64,000 nucleotides of DNA, from the NCBI GenBank assembly GCA_029319145.1, contig CP119753.1:3410001-3474000 (forward strand). Direction: 5' to 3'. This document shows, one piece after another, positions 7,817-16,031 of the stretch. The DNA comes from Microbacter sp. GSS18. Its GTDB lineage: Bacteria; Actinomycetota; Actinomycetes; Actinomycetales; Microbacteriaceae. The notes beneath the pieces were generated by a model, which was not told the DNA's origin, did not search any database, and saw nothing but the letters and a program-made list of their open reading frames with translations. Made by a program: the position numbers and the translations under genes. The first letter of the stretch is position 1. The number at the start of each line of letters is the position of its first letter.

Positions 7817-8079
7817 CCTCCGTCACCGTGTACTCCACGGGGCCGACCTGTCAGCGCTGCCGGCTCACGTGCCGGAGCCTCGCGGCTGCCGGCATCCGCT
7901 TCTCGGTCGTCGACGTCACGGAAGCGCGCGCATCGGCGGTGCGCGACTACCTCACCGAAGAGCTCGGGTACACCGAAGCCCCCGTCGTGGTCGTCGACGA
8001 CGAGCCCCAGCACCACTGGGCCGGATTCCGTCCCGATCTCGTAGCGAGGCTGGCCTCCCGGCTCGAGGCGGCATCATGA
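7813..8079 (+). CDS. Glutaredoxin/NrdH-like redoxin
   Basis: An 88-aa thioredoxin-fold protein. It opens with VTVYSTGPTCQRC, where Cys13-Gln-Arg-Cys16 is the CxxC redox centre, and has the cis-proline segment EAPVVVVDDEP, followed by HHWAGFRPDL, which matches the WSGFRPD signature of NrdH redoxins. NrdH normally feeds electrons to class Ib ribonucleotide reductase. None is encoded here, so it may serve a host reductase or another thiol target. The start overlaps the excisionase stop by four bases (ATGA), placing it in the excisionase operon, a common position for such redoxins in actinobacterial mobile elements. Confidence 0.88.
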   Translation: MTSVTVYSTGPTCQRCRLTCRSLAAAGIRFSVVDVTEARASAVRDYLTEELGYTEAPVVVVDDEPQHHWAGFRPDLVARLASRLEAAS

Positions 8080-8534
8080 GCGACGCGCACGAGGTCGAAG
8101 TGTCGCTCGGAGAGGCGGCCGAGCGGATCCGCCACGAGGTGCCGATCGTCGGCGACCGCGCGACTGACGACGAGTGCGCGAGACGGCGCGAGCTGGTCGA
8201 TGAAGAACTCGGGCGGCGGGGTGTGCAGCCCGGTGCGCACGCGTGGCGCACGGCTCAGCTTGTCGATGGGCATGTGGTCGGCGTCTTCGCCGGATCTCGT
8301 GAGGAAGCCGAGCTCGAGCTCACGATCTGGTGGGGGAGTCGCTGCCATTGGGTGGTCGATGATCCCGACTGCCGTGTGCTCGACGAGTACCGTCCGGCGG
8401 GGCGCTCGCGAGCCACGAACATGCACTTCCCACTCGCGCCGCCGCGCACGCCGCGAGATCGATTCGCGCCGGCCGCGTCCCTTCTCGACGACCTCTACAT
8501 TCCCGGACGTGAGCCTGGACTCGGGTTGGGCTGA
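8076..8534 (+). CDS. Hypothetical protein in excisionase operon
   Basis: A 152-aa protein with no recognised family. It is acidic in the first half (DAHEVEVSLGEAAERIRHEV) and has a Trp-containing beta-rich centre (ELTIWWGSRCHWVVDDPDCR). No signal peptide or membrane segment is seen. The ATG overlaps the redoxin stop (ATGA), and the next gene follows three bases after its stop, so it is co-translated with excision-module genes. A role in mobilisation or maintenance is inferred from context alone. Confidence 0.7.
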   Translation: MSDAHEVEVSLGEAAERIRHEVPIVGDRATDDECARRRELVDEELGRRGVQPGAHAWRTAQLVDGHVVGVFAGSREEAELELTIWWGSRCHWVVDDPDCRVLDEYRPAGRSRATNMHFPLAPPRTPRDRFAPAASLLDDLYIPGREPGLGLG

Positions 8535-8537
8535 GCC

Positions 8538-9587
8538 ATGGCCGACGACGACGCCCAGCCCAAGAGGCCGCGACTGAGCGACGAGGAGCGGCGCGAGCGG
8601 GAACGCGAGCGTCGCAGGCGGTACCGGGAGAAGCACCCGGAGAAGGTGCGCGAGCGGAACCGGCGCTGGAAGGCGGAGCATCCCGAGAAGGTCAAGGAGT
8701 ACCGCGACCGTTTCCGCGCCGCGCACCTCGAGCAAGTCCGCAAGGAGAATCGAGAGCGCGAGCGGGCGAAGGCGGCAAGGGTGCGTCGGGCCGCGGCAGC
8801 GGCGGAGCGGCGTCGGGTGAAGGGACGCGAGCGATACGCCGCCGATCCGGAGACTCATCGCGACTATCAGCGCGAGCGTCGCGCAGCCCAGCGGGCCGCA
8901 GACCCCGAGGGGTACCGCGAGGCGAAGAAGCAGCGTAACAAGCGCTGGCGGGATTCGCACAAGGAAGAACAGAACGCGAAGCTTCGCGCCAAGCACCGCG
9001 ACAACCCCGAACCCAAGCGTGCCGCCGCAGAACGGTACTATGCCGAGCACGGAGACGAGGTCCGCGAGCGCCGGCGCGCGTACTACTGGGCCAATCGCGA
9101 GAAGCAGCTCGAGAAGCAGCGGCAGTGGCGAGCGAGAGAGAAGCGCCGCAAGGAAGTCGGACTCCCACCCCAGCGCATCCACCGGGTGAAAGCGGGCGAA
9201 CGAGCGGCCAACATGCGCGCCGCCGACGCGTTCTTCACCCGCCCACGCACCGGCGAGGAACTGGACGCGATCCGGCACAACGTCAAGACGAGTCGAGCAG
9301 ACCTCGCCCGGTGGGCACGCGCGAGCGCACGGGCCCGTGCCGCGGCGACCTACCGGACGTCCGATAACCCGAACCGGCCGCTCTCTGCGAGCAGGCGACG
9401 TGAACGGGACCGCGCCATCGCCGCTGAGGAGCGCCGCAGGGCGGATGCCGAGGAAGAGGCGCGCCTGGATGCCATCGCCCGCGCGATCAACGACCAACTC
9501 CGGTACGAGCCGCGACGCGGGAACAACACCCCGGCCGCTGTCGTGCCACCGGCTTCAGAACCCGAGATGAAAGGTGTATCAAGATGA
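8538..9587 (+). CDS. Highly charged protein with HPEKV-type tandem repeats
   Basis: A 349-aa, extremely Arg/Lys/Glu-rich protein. Residues about 20-205 are built from imperfect repeats of 13-18 residues around a core such as YREKHPEKVRERNRRW and KAEHPEKVKEYRDRF, later decaying to RERRAAQRAADPEGYREAKK and RYYAEHGDEVRERRRAYY. The repeats have helical, DNA- or RNA-binding character. Similar repeats flank HNH nuclease domains in phage and mobile proteins, but no HNH or other catalytic motif is present here. The C-terminal third (from about 230) is another charged helical segment ending in a Pro-rich tail. ATGA overlap with the next gene. Function unknown; nucleic-acid binding is likely. Confidence 0.75.
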   Translation: MADDDAQPKRPRLSDEERRERERERRRRYREKHPEKVRERNRRWKAEHPEKVKEYRDRFRAAHLEQVRKENRERERAKAARVRRAAAAAERRRVKGRERYAADPETHRDYQRERRAAQRAADPEGYREAKKQRNKRWRDSHKEEQNAKLRAKHRDNPEPKRAAAERYYAEHGDEVRERRRAYYWANREKQLEKQRQWRAREKRRKEVGLPPQRIHRVKAGERAANMRAADAFFTRPRTGEELDAIRHNVKTSRADLARWARASARARAAATYRTSDNPNRPLSASRRRERDRAIAAEERRRADAEEEARLDAIARAINDQLRYEPRRGNNTPAAVVPPASEPEMKGVSR

Positions 9588-9865
9588 CCAGCATGGACAG
9601 CACGGAGCCGGGGATCGACGAGCGTCAGACCGACGAGGTCATCTATCGGGTCGCCGTCGCCGCCTTCACGTACTACGCCGACAAGGCGGACGTCGAACCG
9701 GGCTATCGCGTCGACGAAGACATCGACTGGGCCATCCAGCCAGTGCACGGCCTCGACCCGCTCGAACTCGCCGCGCTCCGAGAGCGCGTTCGTGCAGCCA
9801 TCACCGACCCCACGATCGACCGTCAGGCGTTCATTCGTGAGGTCACCACGCTCGCACGCACCTGA
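9584..9865 (+). CDS. Small hypothetical protein, end of excisionase operon
   Basis: A 93-aa acidic protein with no recognised family, probably all-helical (VIYRVAVAAFTYYADKADVE ... LAALRERVRAAITD). The start overlaps the repeat-protein stop by four bases. It closes the operon that began with the excisionase; the following 170 bp (9866-10035) hold no gene and lie between convergent units. Confidence 0.65.
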   Translation: MTSMDSTEPGIDERQTDEVIYRVAVAAFTYYADKADVEPGYRVDEDIDWAIQPVHGLDPLELAALRERVRAAITDPTIDRQAFIREVTTLART

Positions 9866-10035
9866 CGCGGTAGCCCGCTCCCGACCAGCCCGATTGTCGC
9901 GCACTCCGTCTGCTCCGTTCCGGATCGCCGGCGCATGCTCACTCTCTGCGCTCGCTCCGCTACGCCGGCGACCCCGGCACTGCGCAGCCTCCGTGCGCAC
10001 GGGCCGCTGATTGTTCGGGAAGCGGAGGAGTGGGA

Positions 10036-10581
10036 TCAAGACCGCGGGGGCCCGATGGCGCGACGCACAGCACTCGCGCTGACACCGACGACGCGGGCGA
10101 TCTGTGCGATCGACCGATTCTGACGTCGCAGCTCGAGCGCCATCGCGAGCTTCTCATCGGTCATCACCGAGGGCCGCCCCGGTCGTCGCGGAGCGGATGC
10201 CGCCTTCGTGAGCGTCGCCGTCTGAGCTGCGATCAGGCGACGACGGAGGCCCTCGAGCGCGCGCAGGACCTCACCAGGAGGTGCAGGCGCGCTGTCCGTG
10301 CTGAGAGCCGGCTCAGCGAGAGAACGTAAGCGGATGCCGCTCTCGTCCAGCACCCCGATCGTCCGGACGAAGTGGTCCACGCTCGGCGACAGGTGATCGC
10401 TCGCGACGACGACGATCGTGTCCCCTCGCGAAGCTGATGCGATCACGGACTCGAGAACCGTTGCGGACGGGGCGGGCTGCTCCCAGAGCACCTGAGCCGC
10501 CCCGGCGGCGTGGAGTTGTGCCTCGATCTCGTCGCGCGCGGGGGCAGAGCTCAGGCGGGAGTAGCCGACGATGTCGCTCAC
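10036..10581 (-). CDS. Serine-recombinase-like protein lacking catalytic arginines, with Hin-type HTH
   Basis: A 181-aa protein with the layout of a small resolvase/invertase: N-terminal domain about 1-120, HTH about 135-175 (GRPSVMTDEKL ... SIAQIARVVGVSASAVRRAI). The start VGYSRLSS aligns with YARVST of resolvases, so Arg9 and Ser11 match the active-site Arg and Ser. The DRLGRS motif, whose two arginines are needed for strand exchange, reads SDHLSPS (His63, Pro66). The protein is also shorter than active resolvases in this stretch. It is most likely catalytically dead and retained as a DNA-binding protein. Its ATG overlaps the zeta-toxin stop, so it is the third gene of that operon and could be its autoregulator (inference). 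Confidence 0.8.
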   Translation of the reverse strand: MSDIVGYSRLSSAPARDEIEAQLHAAGAAQVLWEQPAPSATVLESVIASASRGDTIVVVASDHLSPSVDHFVRTIGVLDESGIRLRSLAEPALSTDSAPAPPGEVLRALEGLRRRLIAAQTATLTKAASAPRRPGRPSVMTDEKLAMALELRRQNRSIAQIARVVGVSASAVRRAIGPPRS

Positions 10582-11576
10582 AGCGATGGACCGCGCGGCG
10601 ACGGGGCGGGCGGCACGAAGACCGGCGCCGGCTGCATCGACGGTGCGACGGCGACAGCCGCGTCGCGGCGCAGACTCACCAGCTCGCGGCTCAGGCGAGC
10701 CTCCTGCTCGATGTAGAACGACGACTGTCGCCGCACCTGCATGTGGGGCAGCACTTCATTCAGTGCGAGTTCGTGTAAGTCCACGAGCACGTTCGCAACG
10801 GGTGGGGTGAGCTCGCGTGCGTCGCGCGCGTACTCGGTGACGCGTCGCAGCTCACCGAACCACTCCGCCGCCTGCAACGTCGTCACCGGTGCGCTCTCCG
10901 ACGCGGCGATGGCCGCGGCCGCGCCGGCGAAGCCCTCGCTGCGGATCGCGTCGAACAGCACCTGACCTCCGCGTCCGAGAATCGTCAGCTGGTCGACCGG
11001 TGTGGTCGCTTCCGCCTCCCGGACGAGATCCTGCGCGCCCACCCAGCCGCGCTCGTGAGAGTCGCGATCGGTGAACAACGCTGGCGCACCGCGCCGACGC
11101 GCTTCAAAATAGCGGGATGCCGAGGTCAGAAGGCTCTCGGAACGACGGGCGGAGACCACGACGACGCGGGTCGAGAAGCCTTCGGCAGCGAAGGCATCGA
11201 CCGTGCCGAACACCCCCGCCGGGTTGCTGAACGAGCCCTCGAGGACGAGCGAGCGGCGATGCTCACGAGCGAAGTCCAAGGACTGCGAGAGCCACTCGGC
11301 GACGAGTGGGGCCATCGCGCTCTGCGCTTCGAGTGGCCGCCATCGTCGCTGCTCGAGGTAGTCCGGGTGAAACGCCGCCAGACCCTCGGCGCTGACGACC
11401 GCCGGCGGATCTGCGGCTTCGCGCACGAGGGCGGGGACGGCAGCTGACTTGCCTGCTCCGGGCTGGCCGGCCACAACCGTGATCGCAGGTGCCTCCTCGC
11501 TGGCTGTCGACGACGCGAAGACGATCGGGGCGACACGCTGATCGAATGTCAGGTCGATCGCCGTTGAGGAGCTCAC
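10578..11576 (-). CDS. Zeta-toxin family P-loop kinase
   Basis: A 332-aa protein with a Walker A motif GQPGAGKS (residues 37-44, Lys43) after ITVVA, followed by the zeta-toxin hallmark AFHPDYLE (His70-Pro-Asp-Tyr). The conserved segment TSASRYFEARRRGAPALFTDRDSHERGW carries the arginines that contact substrate in this family. Zeta toxins phosphorylate UDP-N-acetylglucosamine and block wall synthesis. The catalytic Asp before the HPxY motif appears as VSAEG, so an Asp-to-Glu or shifted acidic residue is possible. The last 40 residues are Pro-rich. A 79-aa gene overlaps upstream (ATGA) and a recombinase-like gene overlaps downstream. Confidence 0.85.
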   Translation of the reverse strand: MSSSTAIDLTFDQRVAPIVFASSTASEEAPAITVVAGQPGAGKSAAVPALVREAADPPAVVSAEGLAAFHPDYLEQRRWRPLEAQSAMAPLVAEWLSQSLDFAREHRRSLVLEGSFSNPAGVFGTVDAFAAEGFSTRVVVVSARRSESLLTSASRYFEARRRGAPALFTDRDSHERGWVGAQDLVREAEATTPVDQLTILGRGGQVLFDAIRSEGFAGAAAAIAASESAPVTTLQAAEWFGELRRVTEYARDARELTPPVANVLVDLHELALNEVLPHMQVRRQSSFYIEQEARLSRELVSLRRDAAVAVAPSMQPAPVFVPPAPSPRGPSL

Positions 11577-11812
11577 GACTCGAGCTCCGCGATGCGATCG
11601 GCGATCGACGCAGTGAGAGCCTGCACCGCCGCCGAGTCGCGAGGGTCCGCTGTCTCAACCGCTCTGCGACGCGCGATGATCTCGTCTGTCGGGTCGACTC
11701 CAGAGCCGGCAGCGTGCTTCAGCAGATGAGCCGTCAGGGCATGGGACAACTCCACAGCCACGTCGAACGACGCGACATCAGACGCGTGCCACGCGGCGGC
11801 CCTCCCAGTCAT
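11573..11812 (-). CDS. Small protein upstream of zeta toxin, putative antitoxin
   Basis: A 79-aa helical, mildly acidic protein (FDVAVELSHALTAHLLKHAA ... SAAVQALTASIADRIAELES). It overlaps the zeta-toxin start by four bases, the position and size expected for an epsilon-like antitoxin. It has no obvious similarity to epsilon itself that can be read here, so the antitoxin role is inferred from gene order. Confidence 0.65.
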   Translation of the reverse strand: MTGRAAAWHASDVASFDVAVELSHALTAHLLKHAAGSGVDPTDEIIARRRAVETADPRDSAAVQALTASIADRIAELES

Positions 11813-11868
11813 TCCGGCCTCCCATGGCGAGTGTACCGAGCGAGGGTCAGCCGCGAGAGGTGCCGCTG

Positions 11869-12051
11869 TCAGCTCGGGTACCTGCGCCGGGCGCGCTCTT
11901 CGTCGGCCTTCAGAATCCCGTTCTTCACTGCCGTCCGGATGATCAGATAGAACACCCAGAGGGTGAGCGCGATCACCCCCACGTAGAGGACGAAGGCGAT
12001 CAGGATCCCCGCAATGCCGAATCCCGCCACCCAGCCGTAGTCATTGTCCAA
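11869..12051 (-). CDS. Small membrane protein (one or two TM helices)
   Basis: A 60-aa protein: short acidic N-terminus (MDNDYGW), then about 35 hydrophobic residues (GFGIAGILIAFVLYVGVIAL ... WVFYLIIRTAV) and a basic tail (EERARRRYPS). It lacks a lipobox. Such proteins are frequent in Microbacteriaceae elements; function unknown. It lies 56 bp upstream of the putative antitoxin gene on the same strand. Confidence 0.6.
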   Translation of the reverse strand: MDNDYGWVAGFGIAGILIAFVLYVGVIALTLWVFYLIIRTAVKNGILKADEERARRRYPS

Positions 12052-12165
12052 CGCGATATCCCCCGTGTCGCTCGGTCAAGTTCCCCAAGCCTAGTGACCG
12101 GCGCCCGCACCAAACGCCGACGACGCACCCCTTGTCTCGTCGGCGGCCGGTGCCACAGTTGCATC

Positions 12166-12363
12166 ATGACCCGCGAAGCCGACTTCGACGCGCTCGGCTA
12201 CGTTGTCGCGCACGGGCTCAGGGGTGAGGAAGCTCTCGAAGCAGCGCGCATCATCGACGACGGAGGCTGTGTCCTATTCGCCCCTCGCGAGTGGGCCATC
12301 GATAACCTCGGACAGTTCAGGGACAACGGCCCGGCCGCTACAAGTGTCGGACCCACGCCGTGA
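12166..12363 (+). CDS. Small hypothetical protein
   Basis: A 65-aa frame starting MTREADFDALGYVVAHGLRG and containing EALEAARIIDDGGCVLFAPREW. Helical N-terminal part, no recognised family. Supported by good codon composition and an isolated position between oppositely oriented genes; otherwise weak. Confidence 0.4.
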   Translation: MTREADFDALGYVVAHGLRGEEALEAARIIDDGGCVLFAPREWAIDNLGQFRDNGPAATSVGPTP

Positions 12364-12417
12364 CGGATCTGCGGATCGCTAGCGCTCGCCGCGCCAGTCA
12401 GGCTCGACGAAGCGACT

Positions 12418-12783
12418 CTAGCCGCCGGGCTTGCCCCAGTTCGCGACCGCCCCGCCCTGCGGGCCGTGGGACCTGATGAACGCCATATGGATGCGTTCGC
12501 AGGCCTCCCGGAGTGTTGTCGCCCATCCGAGCACGTCGCCGCGCCAGATTGCCTTGTAGCGGACGTCGGCGCCGTTCATGACCCGCCGAATCTCGACGCG
12601 CCCGTACTCGTGGCCCTGCGGGTCGACCATCCGCCACACCCCAGGCGGTCCCTCGACGGCGGCAAGTATCGGATGCCACTCACGCCTGTTCTCCACAGCC
12701 AGAATCCCTCTCTCCGGCCGTACCTCAACCGTAGCGGGCGCGGGGGACGTGGACCCTGGGCTGCGCGCTGCTCCCCCCGACAT
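12418..12783 (-). CDS. Hypothetical protein with central WxP/ beta-rich domain
   Basis: A 121-aa protein, not recognised. After a low-complexity N-terminus the core reads ENRREWHPILAAVEG, VWRMVDPQGHEYGRVEIRR and RYKAIWRGDVLGWATTLREA, an alternating strand-helix pattern like small actinobacterial mobile-element proteins. The core probably begins near residue 28, so a shorter start is possible. Divergent from the gene at 12980. Confidence 0.55.
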   Translation of the reverse strand: MSGGAARSPGSTSPAPATVEVRPERGILAVENRREWHPILAAVEGPPGVWRMVDPQGHEYGRVEIRRVMNGADVRYKAIWRGDVLGWATTLREACERIHMAFIRSHGPQGGAVANWGKPGG

Positions 12784-12979
12784 CGGAGCGCGGTGTGCGA
12801 TCTCGGGTCGGGCGGACCCGAGCGTGGTTGTCTACGCTCAGCCGATCCGTATCCGGGCGGTGCGCGTTGAGGGTCCGCGGCGTGCGGGCGGCAGGCCTTA
12901 CCATCGCTCGACCGACCAGTTCGATCGAACGGTCATCGCCGAGCGGGCTCATGTCGGCGCTCGCTCGTACGCTGATTCC

Positions 12980-13900
12980 GTGACCGAACTCACCCTCAGC
13001 GACGCTCGCCGCATGCGCGTCCTCCTGGCCGTCTACCAGGTTGCCGACGGCAAGACTGGAGAGGGGGTGGCCACCGATGACCTCGAGCGGCATCTTGAGG
13101 GTGTCCTGAACATCGATCGAGACTCCCTCGAGGACGAATTGCAGATCCTGTGCGATCGGCACTTTGTCATCGGCTTCCGAGGCGGCGACGGGCTGAACAC
13201 TGTGTTCCTCGAGCCGAGCGGCAAGGATGTGGCGATGCAGTTCGATCTGATGCGCTCGGAGCCAGTGCTGCGGATTCGGGAGCTCCAGGACGCGTACCTC
13301 AGGTGGCTCTATGTGCAGACAGAACAGCGGGGCCTGAATCCGACCGTCAGCGATTTCATGGCGACGTCGCCGGGCTTCCACGGCGTGCCCTATACAGATC
13401 AGGAGTTGCTCAAAGCCGGCGTACGGCTGAAGGACGGCGGCTTCATCGAGGGCGAAGGACGTTTCTCGTACCCGGCGCCCGCACAGCCGCGGCTCACCGC
13501 ACGCGGGAGGTTGGTCATCGAGAAGGATCGGTCGGTTCACGATGAGCCGGATCAGCCAGCGTTGCAGTATTTCAACACCACGGTGCACGGCAATGCGAAT
13601 GTCGCGAATGCCAGTCATGGATCCAGCCAGGTACTCATCGTTGACAGCGAGTGGGCTGCCAAATCGACGGCGGTGCTCGATGCGATTGAACAGGCACTCG
13701 CAACACTGCCCGCTGACATGAGCACGGCGGTCGCGGCTCTCGTTGCGGATGCACGTAATGCGGTCGAGACTGATTCTCCTTCGCGGGCCAAGCGGGCGCT
13801 CACCGCGCTCGGTTCTTTCCTCGGCGATACGGCTTCGGGTGCCCTTGGCGGGCTACTCAGCGCGCAAGCTGTTGCGCTGATTCCGCTGCTGGGTGGATGA
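12980..13900 (+). CDS. Hypothetical protein upstream of type III R-M operon
   Basis: A 306-aa protein starting at GTG 12980 (VTELTLSDARRMRVLLAVYQ). The N-terminal 80 residues look like a winged-helix fold (VATDDLERHLEGVLNIDRDSL ... LQILCDRHFVIGFRGG). About residues 195-225 contain QYFNTTVHGNANVANASHG, a pattern of alternating small polar residues seen in several uncharacterised proteins near defence genes. The C-terminal 40 residues are hydrophobic and Gly/Ala-rich (GALGGLLSAQAVALIPLLGG), possibly membrane-interacting. No catalytic motif was found. It precedes the Mod gene in the same direction with a 237-bp gap, so it may be a regulator or additional defence component; this is inference. Confidence 0.75.
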   Translation: MTELTLSDARRMRVLLAVYQVADGKTGEGVATDDLERHLEGVLNIDRDSLEDELQILCDRHFVIGFRGGDGLNTVFLEPSGKDVAMQFDLMRSEPVLRIRELQDAYLRWLYVQTEQRGLNPTVSDFMATSPGFHGVPYTDQELLKAGVRLKDGGFIEGEGRFSYPAPAQPRLTARGRLVIEKDRSVHDEPDQPALQYFNTTVHGNANVANASHGSSQVLIVDSEWAAKSTAVLDAIEQALATLPADMSTAVAALVADARNAVETDSPSRAKRALTALGSFLGDTASGALGGLLSAQAVALIPLLGG

Positions 13901-14137
13901 CTCTCACCGATCCCTGATGCGGCCCGCGCGGCCAAGCGGGCGTGGCGCGCTGTCGCACGGGTGGGTGCTGCGGTGATTGTCGCTGCCGCCTTCAAACCTT
14001 GGCGACAACTACGACCCGGTGGATCTGGGTCTCGCAGTTGCACCTCCTCACTAGGATGAGGGACGCCGTTGTCGCGCTCGAAGCAGTCGTGAAGTCGGTC
14101 GAAAGTCGTATGGCTTCTAGCAAGGAAAGAACTGTTT

Positions 14138-16030
14138 ATGATCAGGGACGCTCACGAGGCGAACGAGACCACGACCCCGAACGACTTCGAGATCACGCGG
14201 CTCCGCGCCGCCCTGCCGGAGTACTTCGATAAGGACGGCGGCTTCATGCTCGATCGCCTTCAGACTGCGCTCCGCGCTGGCGAGGTGAGCCTGACGCGCG
14301 AGGGATACGAGCTCAAGTTCCTCGGGAAGTCGTACGCCAAGTACCTGACCTCGACGAAGACCGAGACAGTCGTGGTGCCTGACCTCAAGCACAACACTGA
14401 ACCTGCGAACGCCTCGTCCGAGAACCTCTACATCGTCGGCGACAACCTCGACGCGTTGAAGCACTTGATCGGGTCATACGGCGGGCAGGTGAAGTGCATC
14501 TACATCGACCCGCCCTACAACACCGGGTCGGATGGCTTCGTCTACGTCGACGACTTCGGGTTCACCGCCAAGCAGCTCGTCGAGAAGATCGGCCTCGGTG
14601 AGGACGAAGCGAAGAGGATCATCGACTTGCAGGGCAAGTCGTCGCACTCCGCATGGCTGACATTCATGTACCCGCGCCTCGAACTCGCGAAGCTGCTGCT
14701 CGCGGACGACGGAGTGATCTTCATCAGCATCGATGACAACGAGCAGCCGAACCTGAAGGCGCTCTGCGATGAAGTCTTCGGCGAGCAGAACGTGATCGCG
14801 AACCTGATCTGGAAGAGCAAGTCGGGCGGGGCCAATGACTCGGGTCAGGTGGCGGTTGATCACGAGTACGTGCTCGCGTATGCGCGGAATGCCGAAGCTG
14901 CGGCTCTTGGTATGGACCCGCTCGCATCGGCCACCACTTCCTACAACCGCTCCGACGAGAATGGCCGCTACTCGCTCGAGCGGCTTGACAAGCAGAATCT
15001 CACCTATTCGGAGTCGATGGATTACGTGCTCGTCGGCCCTGACGGCGCGGAGTACTACCTCGAACACAAGGACCCGGAGAGCCCTAACGCCATCTGGCGG
15101 TGGTCGAAGGACACCGTGGCGGAGCGCATGTCTGAGCTCGTCTTCGAGAATGGCCACGCCTACACGAAGAACTACGAAAAGGACGCCGGCAAGCCTCGGT
15201 CCCTGCTTGTAGATGAGCGGTTCGGCCGCTCGCGTACCGGCAGCACGGACATGGCCAGCCTGTTCGACGGCAAGACCTTCTTCAAGAACCCCAAGCCGGT
15301 AAAGCTCATCTCGCATCTGGTCCGAGTCTCGACCCGCCCGGATTCCCTGGTGCTGGACTTCTTTTCCGGCTCCGCGACCACTGCCGAAGCCGTGATGGCA
15401 GTCAATGCCGAGGACGGTGGCTCGCGCCGCATGATCCTCGTCCAGCTCCACGAGCCGGTCGATCCGTCATCGAACCGGTACTCGAAGGCTGCGTACGCCG
15501 CAGGCTACAAGCACATCGACGAGATCGGCCGCGCCCGAGCCGCCAAGGCGGCCGCGCGCATCGAGAAGACGACGAGCGCCGACATCGACTACGGGTTCCG
15601 TCTCTTCCGCCTCGAAGAGCCGAGCGAGAAGACACTTGACGAGCTGCAGTCCTTCGACCCGAGTGCGAACGATGCGCTGTTCGCCGGTGACTTCGTGTCG
15701 AAGTTCGACCTCAACGGGACGCCCGGCGACGAGGTCGCCCTCTCGACCTGGCTCCTCCAGGACGGCTTCGGTCTGACGCCCGACGTCCGGGCCGTCCAGC
15801 TCAACACATACGAGCTCCGCGTCTGCGGCGACTCCGGCTACGTCATTCAGCCCGGACTGACGAGCGATGATCTCCTCGCTCTCGTGACCAAGCTCGAGAA
15901 GGACGAGCTCGACCTGGGCCGCCTGGTGGTCTTCGGCTACTCGGTGACGTTCTCTGTGATGCACGAACTGAAGCAGAACCTGAAGTCGCTCAAGTCGGGA
16001 CGCAACCTCACCGTGATCGAGCGGTTCTGA
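14138..16030 (+). CDS. mod: Type III restriction-modification DNA methyltransferase (Mod)
   Basis: A 630-aa site-specific adenine-type methyltransferase. The catalytic motif IV DPPYNTGSD begins at Asp124, and the AdoMet-binding motif I LDFFSGSATT is later (Asp407), the motif order of the beta class to which Mod subunits belong. The target-recognition region lies between them (about 200-380). The C-terminal 150 residues probably bind the Res subunit. ATG 14138 is preceded by AAGGAAAG near 14120. The Res gene begins one base after the stop. Mod methylates one strand of an asymmetric site and guides Res to unmethylated head-to-head sites. The recognition sequence cannot be predicted. Confidence 0.95.
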   Translation: MIRDAHEANETTTPNDFEITRLRAALPEYFDKDGGFMLDRLQTALRAGEVSLTREGYELKFLGKSYAKYLTSTKTETVVVPDLKHNTEPANASSENLYIVGDNLDALKHLIGSYGGQVKCIYIDPPYNTGSDGFVYVDDFGFTAKQLVEKIGLGEDEAKRIIDLQGKSSHSAWLTFMYPRLELAKLLLADDGVIFISIDDNEQPNLKALCDEVFGEQNVIANLIWKSKSGGANDSGQVAVDHEYVLAYARNAEAAALGMDPLASATTSYNRSDENGRYSLERLDKQNLTYSESMDYVLVGPDGAEYYLEHKDPESPNAIWRWSKDTVAERMSELVFENGHAYTKNYEKDAGKPRSLLVDERFGRSRTGSTDMASLFDGKTFFKNPKPVKLISHLVRVSTRPDSLVLDFFSGSATTAEAVMAVNAEDGGSRRMILVQLHEPVDPSSNRYSKAAYAAGYKHIDEIGRARAAKAAARIEKTTSADIDYGFRLFRLEEPSEKTLDELQSFDPSANDALFAGDFVSKFDLNGTPGDEVALSTWLLQDGFGLTPDVRAVQLNTYELRVCGDSGYVIQPGLTSDDLLALVTKLEKDELDLGRLVVFGYSVTFSVMHELKQNLKSLKSGRNLTVIERF

Positions 16031-16031
16031 C

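Noticed and set aside
9866..10035. Further small gene between the excisionase operon and the recombinase-like gene
   Set aside because: The 170 bp show only short Arg/Pro/Ser-rich frames and no credible start or ribosome site.
10036..10581. Active DNA invertase or second integrase of the element
   Set aside because: The DRLGRS arginines are replaced by His and Pro, and no inverted recombination sites are seen nearby.
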